DNA from: Pseudopyrenochaeta lycopersici
Taxonomy: Eukaryota; Ascomycota; Dothideomycetes; Pleosporales; Pseudopyrenochaetaceae
Direction: 5' to 3'
Length of the DNA: 64,000 nt
NCBI GenBank assembly: GCA_003313425.1
Contig: NHZP01000044.1
Coordinates: 310,001-374,000 of the forward strand
Position 1 is the stretch's first letter; every line of letters starts with the position of its first letter. The translations under genes and the position numbers were made by a program. Positions 22,111 through 35,820 of this stretch are shown piece after piece. The notes under the pieces were generated by a model. The model was not told where the DNA came from. It did no database searches and saw nothing but the letters and a program-made list of their open reading frames with translations.

Positions 22111-22899
22111 AGTTACTACACCTAACTATAGCACTAGACCCTTATTACTACTATAGTAGGATAATAACTAGATTATAGGAACCTACAGACAGGTTCCCTT
22201 AAACACTTAGGAGATTAACTAGAATAATAAGGCTCTAGCAGAACTACATCTAGGGACCCTAGTTAACTAGGACTAACTACTACCTATAGAAAGTATTAAG
22301 GAAGTACAGGCACTAGATAATAAAATATAGAAAACATAGGGTATTACAGCACTATAGAAAATACACAGTAAGAAATACGTATGCGCGTAATACTAGGACT
22401 AGAAAATAAAGTGCAAACCCTTAAACTAGAATAATGTATATTAGGAATACGTAATAGAAAATATTAAGTGTGTTAGATTCTCTATAGAATAAGCTAAGCA
22501 GCAAATTAAATAGAAAGCTGCGGCCTAAGCAGAGAAAGGTTAAAGGCTCTTCTAGTACAATTACGACTAGAGAAACCTAAGGCACGGACTACTATCCTAC
22601 CTCTACTACACATACGACTACTGCGACTACTATTATACTATTAAGCTACAGGAAGGACACTTCCTAACACTAAAGAGAGCGTGTAAGTAGTAATAGTACG
22701 ACTGTTAACAGGACGATTACATTAACTACTGATAAGACAAACAAACAACAAACTACTTCCTAGGACATAATAATAAACATACAGTAAACTAAAATATTAT
22801 TATAAATAAGCGATATACTAATAAATTATAGTAGACCTGCATAAATCTAGGATGTAAACGCTATAAGCTAGAAAAGGAAGCAAACAGTTTTAAGGAAAA

Positions 22900-25800
22900 C
22901 TCTTTTTTAGACAGAAACCAGAGACTAAACCTTCCTATAGCGAAAAGGCCAGAACTAGATAAGGGATTCGTCTATAATTAGACAGCACCAACAAGCAGTA
23001 TTAGGCTATCTAACAAAAGGAAGAGAGTCTCTTCCAACTTAGAATAAAACTCTAAGGAAAGGAGCTAAAGGCACTAATAGATTCTAGATTACAAGCAAAC
23101 TACATCTCTAAGACAGCCATATTAAAAGCAGGGCTACAACCTATCTTAAAAAAACACCCTACTAGGTAACAGTAGCAAACAGAAAATTAGGAGGGATAAT
23201 AACCTATAAGGTAACTACTAGCCTCGGCCTAGCCTCCAAAACACACTAGGTCAGACTAGACGTCTTTAGGACGGCCGCCTACGATGTTATACTAGGACTA
23301 CCTTAGTTAAGACACTGTAACCTAGTAATTAACTAGACAAAATAAAGAGTATCTGTGCGTACAAAGAATAACGCGAGAATGCCTACGCAATAGTCGCATA
23401 CCTTAGTAGATAAGAAGACAATAATAAATATTAAGCCTTCGCAAAAAACTAAGAAACAGCTACTTTATTAGTAGCTAGCAAAGAACACTAAGAAGAATAA
23501 GAAGTTAGTTACTACTCCTAAGATCCTAGAAGAATATAAGGAATTTAGAGATATATTTACTAAAAAGGTAGGAAGAGAAGCACTACTAAAACACTAAGAA
23601 TAGGACTATAAGATAGAACTTATAGAAGGTAAGTAGCCCAGGTTCGTACTAATATACCGCCTAAGCAACCGCGAGCTAGGCGTCCTAAAGAAATATATTA
23701 ATAAAAATTTAGTAAAAGGTTTTATCTAGAAATCTAAGTCCTTAGCAGGATATCCCGTTCTGTTCGCGCTAAAGAAAGATAGAGCGCTAAGGTTATGCAT
23801 TAACTATAGAAAGTTAAACAACATTACTAAAAAGAATCGCTACCTACTACCTAACATATAAGAACTACGCGACAGATTAATAGGAGCTTAATACTTTACT
23901 ACACTAGACCTAAGAGGAGCGTACAACCTTATTAGAATAAAAGAAGGAGAGGAATAGAAGACTGCCTTTAGAATAAGATACAGATATTATAAGTATATAG
24001 TAATGCCCTTTAGCTTAATAAATGCACTAGCAACGTGTTAAGATTTAATTAACAACGTCTTAGCAGAATATCTTAATATATATACTATAGCCTACCTAGA
24101 CAACATTTTAGTATACTTAAGGAATATAAACGAACATTAGGACTATGTTAAGGAAGTACTACAACGGCTAAGGAACTACCACCTAGAGTTAAAACTAGAA
24201 AAGTGCGAATTTTATAAAGAAGAAGTAGAATTCCTAGGATACATAGTTAGAAGACAAGGAGTACAGATTAGTAAATTAAAAATTAGGATAATCTAAGAAT
24301 AGAAGACATTACAAACAGTTAAGGATATTTTGTTATTCCTAGGATTTATTAACTTTAATTAACAATTTATTAAGGACTTTACTAGGATCGTAACACCCTT
24401 AACAAGACTAACAAAAAAAGAAGAGAAATAGGACTAGAATAAAGAGCAGTAATAAGCCTTTAAAATGCTAAAAGGAGCCTACATAGCTAAACTAGTACTT
24501 ATATCATTTACTAGTAGACAACTACTAAGGATCGAAACAGATGCATTAGATCTCGCAATCAGAGCAGTAGCCTTATAGAAAAAAGACAGCAAATAGCACC
24601 CTATAGCATATCACTCACGAAAACCCTTATAAATAGAAGAATAATATAATATCTATAATAAAGAACTTAAAGCTATTATTAATGTACTGCAACATTAGAA
24701 AGCATACGTAGAAAGTTACTTAGAACTTACTATTTACACAGACTACTAAAACCTAACATACTTTATAATAACTAAATAACTTAATTATAGATAAGTAAGA
24801 TAGTTAGAACTTCTAGGATAATATAAATTTAAGATTATATATATACTAGGAAAGGAAAATAGGAGAGCAGACGCTCTAAGCAGAAGACACGATATAGTAG
24901 GGAAGAAAACTAAAGTTTACATAGTAATCCTAAAAACAAACAAAGATAAAACTTTAGGACTATCGCAAGAATACTACGTAATCTTAAAAATATAAGCAGA
25001 AGTGCCTAAGGACCTATATAGGATTATTATCTAACAACACTATAATAACCTAATATATAGACACCTAAGAGTCACAAAAACTATAGAACTTATCTAACGA
25101 AACTACTACATTAAGAATCTAAGACAGAAAGTAGAGACACATATTAAGAAGTGTGTACCCTGCTAATAAAACAAACATACTACTTATGCACCCTACAGTA
25201 AGTCGTAAGTAATTAAAATACCTACAAAGCTATAGGAAGATATAGTAATAGACTTTATTACAGACTTACCTAAGTCTGTAAACAAAGTAACTAGATATAA
25301 GTATAATGCGATATACAATATAGTATGCAGATATATTAAATACGCAGAGTTTATACTATTTAGAAAGAATTTCACGGCACTACAACTCGCGGAAATAATA
25401 AAAGATTAAATATTCTAACACTACGGCATACTAAAAACTATTATTAGCGATAGAGATAAGTTATTCACATCTAATTTCTAGTTAACCTTTGTAGCTAAGA
25501 TAGGCACCTAAAGGAAACTATCTACAGCGTACTACCTAGAAACCGACAGACAAACAGAATAAACAAACAGAACCCTAAAATAATACCTACGGGCGTATTA
25601 TAACAAACAACAGAATAACTAGGTATTACTATTACCTACAGCCTAAATCGCATTTAATAATAGTAAATCTAAAGTAACAGGTAAAACACTATTTTACGCC
25701 TACTACGGGAAACACCTAAACCTGTTTAAAAGAAACTTTCTAAATATTAAAGCAGAAGCCGCGGTTAAGACAGTAAGAGAACTGCGAACAACGCTAAAAT

Positions 25801-26370
25801 AATTACAAGAAAGACTTAAGAAAAGATAAGGACGACAAATTTTATATATTAATAAGAAAAGAAAAACAGCGCCTTAGCTAAAAAAAGGAGATAAAGTATA
25901 TTTACTTATAAAAAACCTACGCATAAAACAACCTAACAAGGGATTAGACTACGTTAAAGTTAGACTGTTTTTAGTTAAGCAACGTAACAGACTAGTTACA
26001 TATACATTAGAACTACCTAAAGACGCAAAAATCTACCTAAGGTTCTATGTTAAGCTATTAGAACCTGCACACCTAACAACACTACTATAGAAGACCTTTA
26101 AGTACGAGACTAAGGAAGAAACAGAGTACGAAGTTAAGAAAATCCTTAATAAAAGACGCTTAAAGACTACAGAAAACTAATACAGAGAAAGAGAGTACCT
26201 TATAAAATAGAAGGACTACCCTAACTTAGAGAATACATAGGAACCCGAGTTAAACCTAGGAAACTGTAAGGAACAAATTAGTAAATACAACCGTAATAAA
26301 GAATAAGAAGACCTTAGGTATTAGAACTACAACTAACCTAATCTAACAACGTAATTCCTAGAGGAAGAGG
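22900..26370 (+). pseudogene. Gypsy-1 B pol: protease, RT, RNase H, integrase, degenerate chromo-like end
   Basis: The plus strand reads a nearly complete Ty3/Gypsy Pol with TAG/TAA in place of Gln/Trp. The protease region lies near 23070. RT has [17 protein letters not shown] near 23800, YFTTLDLRGAYN near 23900 and the active-site box as YLDNILVY near 24095 (family YLDD, second Asp lost by GAC to AAC). RNase H follows with YTDYQNL and GKENRRADALSRR near 24870. Integrase has the zinc end CVPCQQNK near 25160, VIDFITDLPKS, SDRDKLFTSNF near 25450 and STAYYLETDRQTEQTN near 25535. The basic C-terminus ends in YLIKQKDYPNLENT, a chromodomain-like piece. The gene order PR-RT-RH-INT defines Gypsy. It is inactive because of many stops. 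Confidence 0.85.
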
Positions 26371-26379
26371 ATTACCTTT

Positions 26380-26905
26380 AAGCTAGGATAGAGTAAAAAC
26401 GCTCTAGTCTAAGGCAGAAGTGCCAGGCATTAGCCCCTGTTTAAGAACGTTAACCTTATAGTTAACATCTTTAATTGCCTCTAACGCTTTAATCTCTTCC
26501 GTAATATAACTAGAATTATCCACCTATTATTATTCACAACGCTGTAGTAACTTCTGTTATTTACAAAGTTAATTCTTTTTCGCGTGAGCAGCGAGAAGGG
26601 CATTTAACGCCTTCTCTTCTACGTCGTTAGCCTCAGCTTCCTGTGCGTCTAACTAAGCTAATTCCTTGTCTAAATAAGAAAAGTTTAGAACTAGCACATC
26701 TACTAGCTCGCATAACGACACCCTATTTTAATAATAATTCCTATACTTTTCTTTTAATAATAATATCCTACACTCTAACTTCTTTTTTAAGTAATATTTA
26801 CAAGAAACTATAGCAACCTAACTAATAGCGTTTATATAATCTCTAACAGAATAATAATAGGCAGTACTATAAGAAGCTATAGGTTAGTTATAAGGATATA
26901 AGGAC
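26380..26905 (-). pseudogene. Antisense coiled-coil frame of Gypsy-1 B
   Basis: On the strand opposite pol, about 170 codons are open except for a few TAA/TAG at Gln-like places. The frame remains open into the 3' LTR (through about 27000), so transcription could start there. The protein is helical and charged (KKKLECRILLLKEKYRNYY, LAQLDAQEAEANDVEEKALN), probably a coiled coil. The same frame is kept in copies A (35290-35800) and C (50800-51340, plus strand). No family is recognised. Confidence 0.5.
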
Positions 26906-26921
26906 TAGAAGGGGGGGATAG

Positions 26922-27316
26922 TGTTACAAACAGGAAGTAGGAAGGCGGCAGTTATAAGAATAAGGGAGGAGGCACGGGCGACTAACGTAGAGACTAAGCC
27001 TCTAAACTAACTAATAACGCTAGGATTACGTAATCCTAGAAAACCCACGCTAAGACAGACTATGTCCCATAGGACGGAGATAAACCTAGAAATCCTAGAG
27101 GGGGCCTTATAGGAATCCTATAAGACAATTATGTATATAGACTCGCATAATATAGCCCTATAGCATATTATAATCAACTTAAGATAATCTATAAGTATAC
27201 TACTATTCTATACTTCTACCTTTAACCTAGCCTACACATCTACAGAATACTCTAAAGATACTAACTAGTTAACACTAGTTGCTTTATATTATAACTACTT
27301 AATTAGATCTTTAACA
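26922..27316 (+). repeat. 3' LTR of Gypsy-1 copy B
   Basis: The 395-bp LTR starts TGTTACAAACAGG right after the polypurine tract and ends TTTAACA. It is followed by the TSD TCTGT. Confidence 0.92.
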
Positions 27317-27321
27317 TCTGT

Positions 27322-29600
27322 TCTTTATAGTAGGTCCTAGTCTCTTCTAGATAGTGCGTCTGCTTAGGTATTCTCCTTACCTAGATAGTACTATAGCTTT
27401 ATATTATTAAACTATAATAGGTAGACTAACTATTATATATATTATTCTATTATCTTTTACTTCTTTATAAAGTACTCTAGGTTCTTATAGTTAGTAATTA
27501 CTTTAAATTCTTATATACTATAAAGTTCTACGTCCTATTTATTTAGGCATATAATAACTACTAGTAACTCCTTATTATAAATTAGATAGTTACTCTTATA
27601 CACTAGAAATTTCTTTAAGAGGTAAGCTACTATATAAAGAGTTCCTTACTTATCTTTTTATAATAGTACGCTACTTATAGTAAAGCCTAAAGAGTTATAT
27701 TCTACTATTACTTATTATTAAAGTAAGAAAGTAGTAAAGACTTTATCTACTAAGAATATATCTTTAAGAGCTTAAAAACTCTACCCTTATTCTATATCTT
27801 ATAGGAATTTCTCTTCTTTTCTTATTAGCTATATAAAAGGCTCTACTAGTTAGAAGAAGTTTAAAATAAAGTATCTATAAAAGTTAGTAAACTTTAGGAA
27901 TCTTTATACGCCTTTAACTATTATTAGGGCTTCTTATTCTTAAATAGCTTAAACTTTCTTAAAGTTTATAGATATACTCTTCTATACTTCTAAGGTAAAG
28001 CTAAAGTACTTTATACGCTAAATATTAAACTTATATTTACTTAGTTCTAGGTATAGTTCTACTTCTTATAGGTAATCTAATACTTTTTATATATAAGCGT
28101 AGTACTAAAAGAGAGATCCTTTAGTAAAGATAAGAATATTATCTAGGTATATAGAGGTAAAGTTATCTAAGAAGTCTTATAGAGCCTAGTTAATATACCT
28201 CTAGAAGGTACTTAGTATATTTACTAAGCTAAAAGGCGTTACTAGCTACTTATATAATCTAAATTATATTTAAAACGCAGTTATCTATTCTAATCCTTTA
28301 CTTATCTTTATCTTATAGAATACTATAGTAACGTCTAGCTTAGTATACTATATAGCTTATCTAATTTAGTTTAATATCTTACGTATAAGAGGTAGTAGGT
28401 AACAGTCCTTCTTAGTTAGGGTATTAAGAGCTCTATAGTCTATATAGAATTATAGTCCTCCTCTTAGCTTATATATAAATAGTATAGGTAAGGCTGCTAG
28501 TAAGCTACTTACATAAATAAACCCTTTATCTAGGAGGTCTAATAGCGTCTTCCTTAGTACTAAGAGTTTATCTCTTAATATTACGTAAAGAGGTCTATAT
28601 AGTATCTCTAGCTTCTATCTATTCTTCTCTTCTAACTCTATTACGTAGTCTTATTATAGGCTTTACTATAAGGGTAGCTTATTTCCTTCTTTAAGTAGGA
28701 ATATCTTTAGATAAGGTTGTACGTAAGCTAGTAGAGCGTTATATATTTCCTGTAGTATTTTCTAGACCTTTAAGTATAGTAGTTTCTTAATATCCTTTAA
28801 GCTTATAGTAAAAATTTAAGTCTTACTATAGTTTTATCTATAGTATTATATATAGTATTAGAAAGCTATAGCTAATACTAGGGTATAGCTAAAGTCTAGG
28901 GTAGCGTGTTCTATACTATATATAGTAACTTTATATACTTTTAAGTATAGATGTTTCTTCTCTGCGTTAATAACGCCTTTAATACTCTCTAACTAAGTCT
29001 TCTAAAGATTATATTATATTAGTAAGTAGTTAGGATAACGTACGCAGCTGCGTGCTACTATATTCCTCCTACGTCTAATAAAAATTTAGTAACGTATAAT
29101 ACTATACTCTTTTATTTATTTACCTCTTTAATCTTAATAGAGAGAATCTTAATACGTAGTAAGTTTAAGTCCTGTATAAGTTTCTTACTTAATAAATAGT
29201 AGGTGCAGTAACTATTATTAATTATAGTAGTAGCTAGTTATATAGAATTAATAATAATATTTATAGATATAGGTTTTATAGTTACTAGCTATAGTAAAAG
29301 TAACTTTATTATTTATATAGAGTTTTAGACTTATATAGGCTTTAGTATATAACTTTATACTAGAGCTACTCTTTTCTTTTATTTAAGGAGGATAAAGATT
29401 CTATTACTTATTTAGTAGTTATAGATATAATCTTTATAAGTTTTATAGGTTTATTAACCTATCTTATATAATAGCCTTCTTAGCTATTTAATAACTTTAT
29501 TATATACTAGGCTACTTAGTAGTTATATAAACTATACTTTAAATAGGCGCTATTCTCTTTTCTTTCTTAGACCTATTTACGTGTTCCCTAGAGTTCTTTT
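27322..29600 (-). pseudogene. Gypsy-2 pol: protease region, reverse transcriptase and RNase H
   Basis: Read right to left, RT shows GGLQFYIDYRALN near 28440, KLDVTIVFYKIKI near 28330, TPFSLVNILSTFQRYIN near 28200 and the active-site box YLDNILIF near 28150 (second Asp changed). RNase H follows with ITNYKNLEYF near 27500 and a GKEN..ADALSRR segment near 27370. It runs directly up to the copy B insertion point. The stops are of the TAG/TAA type throughout. Confidence 0.82.
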
Positions 29601-29699
29601 TTAGGTTTTATATAGAGCTAGTAAGCTCTTATAGAAGTTATCTAGTCTATCTTATTATTATCTCTTTAAGTTATTAGTTAGCTCTACGTATTATACGCT

Positions 29700-30500
29700 T
29701 TACCTATATAGCTTTTACTTATAGTAATTCTCTCTATAGCACTTAAATTTTCCTAGGTTACCTTAGTCTATTATATAAACTCTTTATATATTTCTTTAAA
29801 TAGTAGTTAATAACCTACTTAGGTTCTTAGTAGCTTACTATTTAAGCTACTCTTAAGATAGTTAATCTTCTAAATATAGCTTATGTTATCTAACTTAGCT
29901 TTAAAGAGCTTAAGGTTAAACACTTAGATATAAGAGTTAAATTCTATTCTTCTTTACTTAGTTATATAGAAGTATTTAAGGGCCTCCTCTCTTACTATAA
30001 GGTCCTTAAAGAAGTTATTAAGGTAGGACTATAGCTTAAAGAGAGATAGCGTTACTAGCTTATTTATAAGGTTTATTATATATAGGCTAAGGGCGTTAAA
30101 CGCTTAGCCTATTATATAAGTAATAACGTAATTTACTCTACTATTATTATCTAGGTAGGCTGTACAGTCTCTATATAGCTTTACTTAGACCTTTATTTTC
30201 TATTAAAGATATTACTTATGCGAGCCTTTCTTAAAGACTTCTATATTTAGCAGTCTTAGTTTCCTAATCTCTTATATAGGGGAGTCTTACTATTCTATTA
30301 AAAAGAGGGTAGAGACTATACATACTGTCTGTGCACTGCTTAATTTAGTAACTAAGTTCTGTAGCTCTTAAACTTAGTTCTATAATAACTTATATAGCTA
30401 GCTCTACTATTAACTAGCTAACTTATTAAGGCTATCTTATAAGGAGTTAACTATTACTAATAGATCTTCTACTAAGGGTTAGTTATTACGTAGTTATTAG
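29700..30500 (-). pseudogene. Gypsy-2 gag
   Basis: The first gene after the 5' LTR (30682-30927) on the minus strand includes a Gag-type stretch (ALKYFYITKQRRIEFNSYI with LKLFKAKLDNISY, resembling the family pattern of short helices before the zinc-knuckle region). It is badly decayed, and the start codon is not identifiable. Confidence 0.5.
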
Positions 30501-30681
30501 GAGTTGTACTAATGTAACTAGTATTACTAAGGTGCGTGCTAGTGTAGCTAGTGTTACTGCTTTCCTAAGGCTCCTGTTATCTGCATCTAGTACTCTTATT
30601 ATTATAGCTTATACGCTTATTAGTTTAAGGTCCCTTAGTATCTGTCTATTATTTTTTTTAGGTTATTAATCTTTCTCCTTA

Positions 30682-30927
30682 TATTATAGGCGAAGAGGCC
30701 TAGCTAACGAGTGTGCGTTTATCCTATACTATAGAAGGAGAAAGATAGAGAAGAGGTTATAGGTATCCTTAGAGGATATATATATTTATATAAGTAGAGA
30801 GGGACGTACTCCTCTAGCTACTAACTTATACGAGCTTATAAGAAAAGGAGGTAGAGGAGATTAAGGAGTTCGCTCCCCGTGCGATAGTAGCGAAGCCTCT
30901 CTTGCTTAAAGGGCGCAGCCTATTACA
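30682..30927 (-). repeat. 5' LTR of Gypsy-2 (right end)
   Basis: The 246-bp LTR matches 17669-17918. Its inner end is RIP-altered (TATTATAGGCG) and its outer end CTATTACA is intact, followed by the TSD GATAC. Confidence 0.88.
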
Positions 30928-31899
30928 GATACTTTATAAAGAATTTTAAGTAAAAGAATAAAGTTACTTAACTTCAAGTTAATATAATTAATAGCTTTAA
31001 TAATACCTAAATTAGAGACTAAGAAGTAGTTACTATACCTAACTATAGTACTAGACTCTTATTACTACTATAGTAAGATAATAACTAGATTAGGGAAACC
31101 TATAGATAGGTACTCCTAAATACTTAAAAAATTAACTAGAATAATAAAGTTCTAATAAAGCTATATCTAGGAACTAAAGTTAACTAGAACTAACTGCTAC
31201 TTATAAGGAGTATAGAGGAAGTATAGGTACTAGATAATAAGATACAGGGGACATAAGGCATGCTAGTACTATAGAAAACACGCAGTAGGAAATATATATG
31301 CATATAATACTAGGACTTAAAAATAAAGTGTAAACCTTTTAAAAAAGATAATATATACTAGAAATACGTAATTAAAGATATTAAATATAAAAGATTCTCT
31401 ATAAAACGCGCTAAATAATAGATAAAGTAAAAAGCTATTATATAAGTAGAAAAAGGATAAAACTTATTCTATTTTAACTATAACTAGAGAAACCTCTAAT
31501 ATAGGCTACTATTATACCTCTACTATATATATATAACTATTATAACTATTACTACGCTATTAAGCTATGAAAAGAATACTTCCTAATACCTAAGAGAGCG
31601 TGTAAATAGTAATAGTATAACTATTAATAAGATAATTATATTAACTACTTATAGAATAAATAATTAATAAACTATTTTTTAGGATATAATAAAGAGTATA
31701 TAGTAAATTAAAATATTATTCTAAATAAGTAATATACTAATAAGTTATAGTAGGTGTATATAAACTTAAGATATGCGCGTTATAAGCTAAAAAAGGAAAC
31801 TAATAGCTTTAATAATAACTCTTTTTTAGAAAAAAACTATAAGCTAAACCTTTCTATAGCTAGAAGGCTAGAGCTAAATAAGAGATTTAACTATAACTA

Positions 31900-34800
31900 A
31901 ATAGTTCTAAGAAATAATACTAAGCTATCTAATAAGAAGACGAGCACGTCTTTAGACTTAGAATAAAACTCTAAGAAAAAGAGCTAAGAGTACTAATAAA
32001 TTCTAAATTATAAGTAAACTATATCTCTAAGATAGCTATATTAAAAGTAAGGCTATAACCTATCTTAAAGAAAAAACTCTACTAAATAATAGTAGTTAAT
32101 AGAAAATTAAGAAAGATAGTAACTTATAAAGTTACTAGTAGCCTTAGCCTAGCCTCTAAATTATACTAGGTTAGACTAGATATCTTAAGGATAGCTACTT
32201 ATAATATTATATTAGGACTACTTTAGTTACAGTACTATAATCTAGTAATTAACTAGGTAAAATAGAGAGTATCTATATATATTAGAGATAATGTAAGAAT
32301 ACCTATATAATAGTTATTTACCTTAGTAGATAAGAAAATAATAATAAATATTAAACATTTATAACAAGCTAAATAAGAGCTACTTGATTAGTAGCTAGTA
32401 AAGAATACTAAAAAAAATAAAGAGTTAGTTATAACTATAAAAATCCTAGAAGAATATAAAGAATTTAAAAATATATTTACTAATAAGGTAAGAAAAAGAG
32501 TACTACTAAAATACTAGAAATAGAATTATAAGATAGAACTTATAGAAGGTAAGTAGCTTAAGTTTATACTAATATACTACTTTAGTAATTATAAACTAAG
32601 TATTTTAAAGAAATATATTAATAAAAATTTAGTAAAGAGTTTTATTAAGAAATTTAAGTCTTTAGTAAGATACTCTATCCTATTTACGGTAAAGAATGAT
32701 AAAGTATTAAGATTATATATTAACTACTAAAAGTTAAATAATATTATAAAAAGAATTACTACTTACTACTTAATATATAAGAATTACGCGATAGTTTAAT
32801 AAGAGCTTAATATTTTACTATATTAGACTTAAGAGGAGTATATAACTTTATTAGAATAAAAGAAAGAGAGGAATAAAAACCTACCTTTAAGATATAATAT
32901 AAATATTATAAGTATATAGTAATACTATTTAGCTTAATAAATACGCTAGTAATATATTAAGACTTAATTAATAATATTTTAGTAGAATACCTTAATATAT
33001 ATACTATAGCCTACCTAGATAATATTTTAGTTTACTTAAGAAATATAGATAAATATTAAGACTATATTAAGGAAGTACTATAATAACTAAGAGGCTACTA
33101 TTTAAAGCTAAAACTAAAAAAGTATAAATTTTATAAAGAAGAGATAAAATTTTTAAAATATATAGTTAGAAGATATAGAGTATAGATTAGTAAATCTAAG
33201 ATTAAGATAATCTAAGAATAAAAGATACTATAAATAGTTAAAGATATTTAGTTATTCTTCAAATTTATTAACTTTAATTAATAGTTTATTAAAAACTTCT
33301 CTAAAATTATAATACCCTTAATAGGACTAATTAAGAATAAAGAAAAATAAGACTAGAGTAAAGAATAGTAATAAGCTTTTAAGATATTAAAAGAAGTATA
33401 TATTACTAAACTAGTACTTATATTATTTACTAGTAAGTAACTACTAAAGATTAAAATAGATATATTAGATCTTATACTTAAAGTAGTTACTTTATAAAAA
33501 AAAGATAAGAAATAGTACCTTTTAGTATACTACTTAAGAAAATTCTTATAAATAGAAGAATAGTATAATATCTATAATAAGGAACTTATAGCTATTATTA
33601 ATATACTATAATAGTAGAGGGTATATATAGAAAGTTACTTAGAACTTACTATCTATATAAACTACTAGAACCTAACTTACTTTATAATAATAAAATAACT
33701 TAACTAAAGATAAGTAAGGTAGTTAAAACTTCTAAGATGGTATAAGTTTAGAATTATATATATACTAAGAAAAGAAAATAGAAGAGTAGACGTACTAAGT
33801 AGAAGATATAATATAGTAAGAAAGAAAACTAAAGTATATATAGTAATCCTAAAAATAAATAAAGTTAGAACCTTAGGACTCTTATAAGAATACTATGTAA
33901 TTCTAAAAATATAAGTAGAAGTCCCTAAAGATCTATATAAAACTATTATTTAGTAATACTATAATAATCTAATATATAGATACTTAGGAATAATAAAGAC
34001 TATAGAACTTATATAATAAAACTACTATATTATAAACCTTGGGAAGGAAGTAGAAGTATATATTAAAAGGTGTATACCTTACTAATAAAATAAACATACT
34101 ATATACGTACCTTATAGGAAGTTATAGGTAATTAAGATACCTATAAAGCTATAGAAAGATATAGTAATAGACTTTATTGTAAATTTACCTAAATCTATAG
34201 ATAAAGTAATTAGATATAAGTATAATAAAATATATAATATATTATATAAGTATATTAAATATATAGAGTTTATACTATTTAGAAAAGACTTTATAGTACT
34301 ATAACTTGCGGAAATAATAAAGAATTAAGTATTCTAATACTATAGAATACTAAAAACTATTATAAGTAATAAAGATAAACTATTTATATCTAATTTCAAG
34401 TTAACTTTTATAGCTAAGATAGGTATATAAAGGAAATTATCTATAGCGTACTAACCTAGAAACTAATAGATAAATAGAAAGAATAAATAGGACCCTAAAA
34501 TAATATCTACAAACCTACTATAATAGATAATAGAATGATTAGATATTACTGTTACTAATAGTAAATCTAAAGTAATAGGTAAAATACTACTTTATGCCTA
34601 TTATAAGAAATACCTAAACTTATTTAAAAAAAACCTTTAAAGTATTAAAGTAGAAGTAGTAGTTAAGATAGCTAAAGAACTATAAGAAATAATAAAATAA
34701 CTATAGAAAATACTTAAAAAGAGATAAAAGTAATAAATCTTATATATAAATAAGAGAAAAAAAACAGTACTTTAGCTAAAAAAAAAAAGATAAAGTATAT

Positions 34801-35280
34801 TTACTTATAAAAAGTCTTTATATAAAATAACCTAATATAGACCTAGACTATATTAAAGTTAGACTATTTTTCGTTAAGTAATATAATAGACTAGTTACGT
34901 ATATACTAAAACTACCTAAAGATATAAAAATCTTTTTAAGGTTCTATATTAAGCTATTAGAACTTACGTACTTAGTAATACTACTATAGAAAACCTATAG
35001 GTATAAGACTAAAGAAGTAAAAGAGTATAAAATTAAAAAAATTCTTAATATATAATATTCTAAGATTACTAAAGATACATATAGAGAGATTAAATACCTA
35101 ATTAAATAAAAAAGTTACTCTAATTCTAAGAATACTTAGAAACTAGAATTAAACTTAGGAAACTATAAAGAATAGATTAATAAGTATAACTATAATAAAG
35201 AATAGAGAGACTTTAAGAATAAAAGATATAACTAACTTAACCTAATAGTATAATTTTTAGAAGAAGAGAATTACCTTTAA
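31900..35280 (+). pseudogene. Gypsy-1 A pol, heavily RIP-mutated
   Basis: It is collinear with 22900-26370 of copy B, with the same motifs in more decayed form (for example YLDNILVY near 33010 and SNKDKLFISNF near 34370). CA/TG dinucleotides are almost entirely replaced by TA, and short deletions occur. The region from 30933 to 31900 is the gag 3' end and the gag-pol junction. Confidence 0.8.
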
Positions 35281-35289
35281 ACTAGAATA

Positions 35290-35800
35290 GAGTAAAGATA
35301 CTTTAGTCTAAGGTAAGAGTACTAGGTATTAGCTTCTACTTAATAATATTAACTTTATAGTTAACCTTCTTAATTACCTCTAGCGCTTAAATCTCTTCTA
35401 TAATATAACTAAAATTATCTACTTATTATTACTTATAATACTATAAAAACTTTTACTATTTATAAAGTTAATTCTTTTTTATAAAAGCAGTAAAAAGAGT
35501 ATTTAGCGCCTTCTCTTCTATATTATTAGCTTTAGCTTCTTACACGTCTAACTAAGCTAATTCCTTATCTAAATAAGAAAAGTTTAGAGCTAGTATATCT
35601 ACTAGCTTATATAATAATACTCTATTATAATAATAATTTCTATACTTATCTTTTTATAATAATATTCTATACTCTAACTTCTTCTTTAAATAATATTTAT
35701 AGGAAACTATAGTAACCTAGCTAATAGTATTTATATAGCCTCTAATAGAATAATACTATATAGTACTACGTAAAGCTATAAGTTAGTTATAAGGATATAA
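35290..35800 (-). pseudogene. Antisense frame of Gypsy-1 A
   Basis: It is the homologue of the antisense frame in copy B (26380-26905). It keeps the same frame with additional TAA/TAG codons and few indels. Confidence 0.45.
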
Positions 35801-35820
35801 GGACTAAAGAGGGAGGATAG

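Larger units (their letters stand above)
20785..27316 (+). mobile_element. Gypsy-1 copy B, innermost and best-preserved retrotransposon
   Basis: A 6532-bp element with two 395-bp LTRs (20785-21179, 26922-27316) has a perfect 5-bp target duplication TCTGT (20780-20784, 27317-27321) and a polypurine tract GGGGGGGATAG before the 3' LTR. It carries gag, pol and an antisense frame. It is inserted in Gypsy-2 between RNase H and integrase. CA and TG dinucleotides are still fairly common, so RIP is lighter than in the two elements around it. Confidence 0.95.
17669..30927 (-). mobile_element. Gypsy-2, full-length LTR retrotransposon on minus strand, split by Gypsy-1 B
   Basis: The LTRs at 17669-17918 and 30682-30927 (about 250 bp, reading TGTTATGGGCGAAG on the plus strand) bound the element. 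Perfect TSD GATAC is at 17664-17668 and 30928-30932. The polypurine tract lies next to the left LTR on the minus strand (17919-17936), so the element reads right to left: gag, protease/RT/RNase H, [Gypsy-1 B insertion], integrase, antisense frame, 3' LTR. The net length without copy B and its extra TSD is about 6.7 kb. It is strongly RIP-mutated. Confidence 0.92.

Noticed and set aside
25193..25375. 60-codon minus-strand frame within Gypsy-1 B integrase
   Set aside because: It is the antisense shadow of the integrase gene and is not kept in copies A and C.
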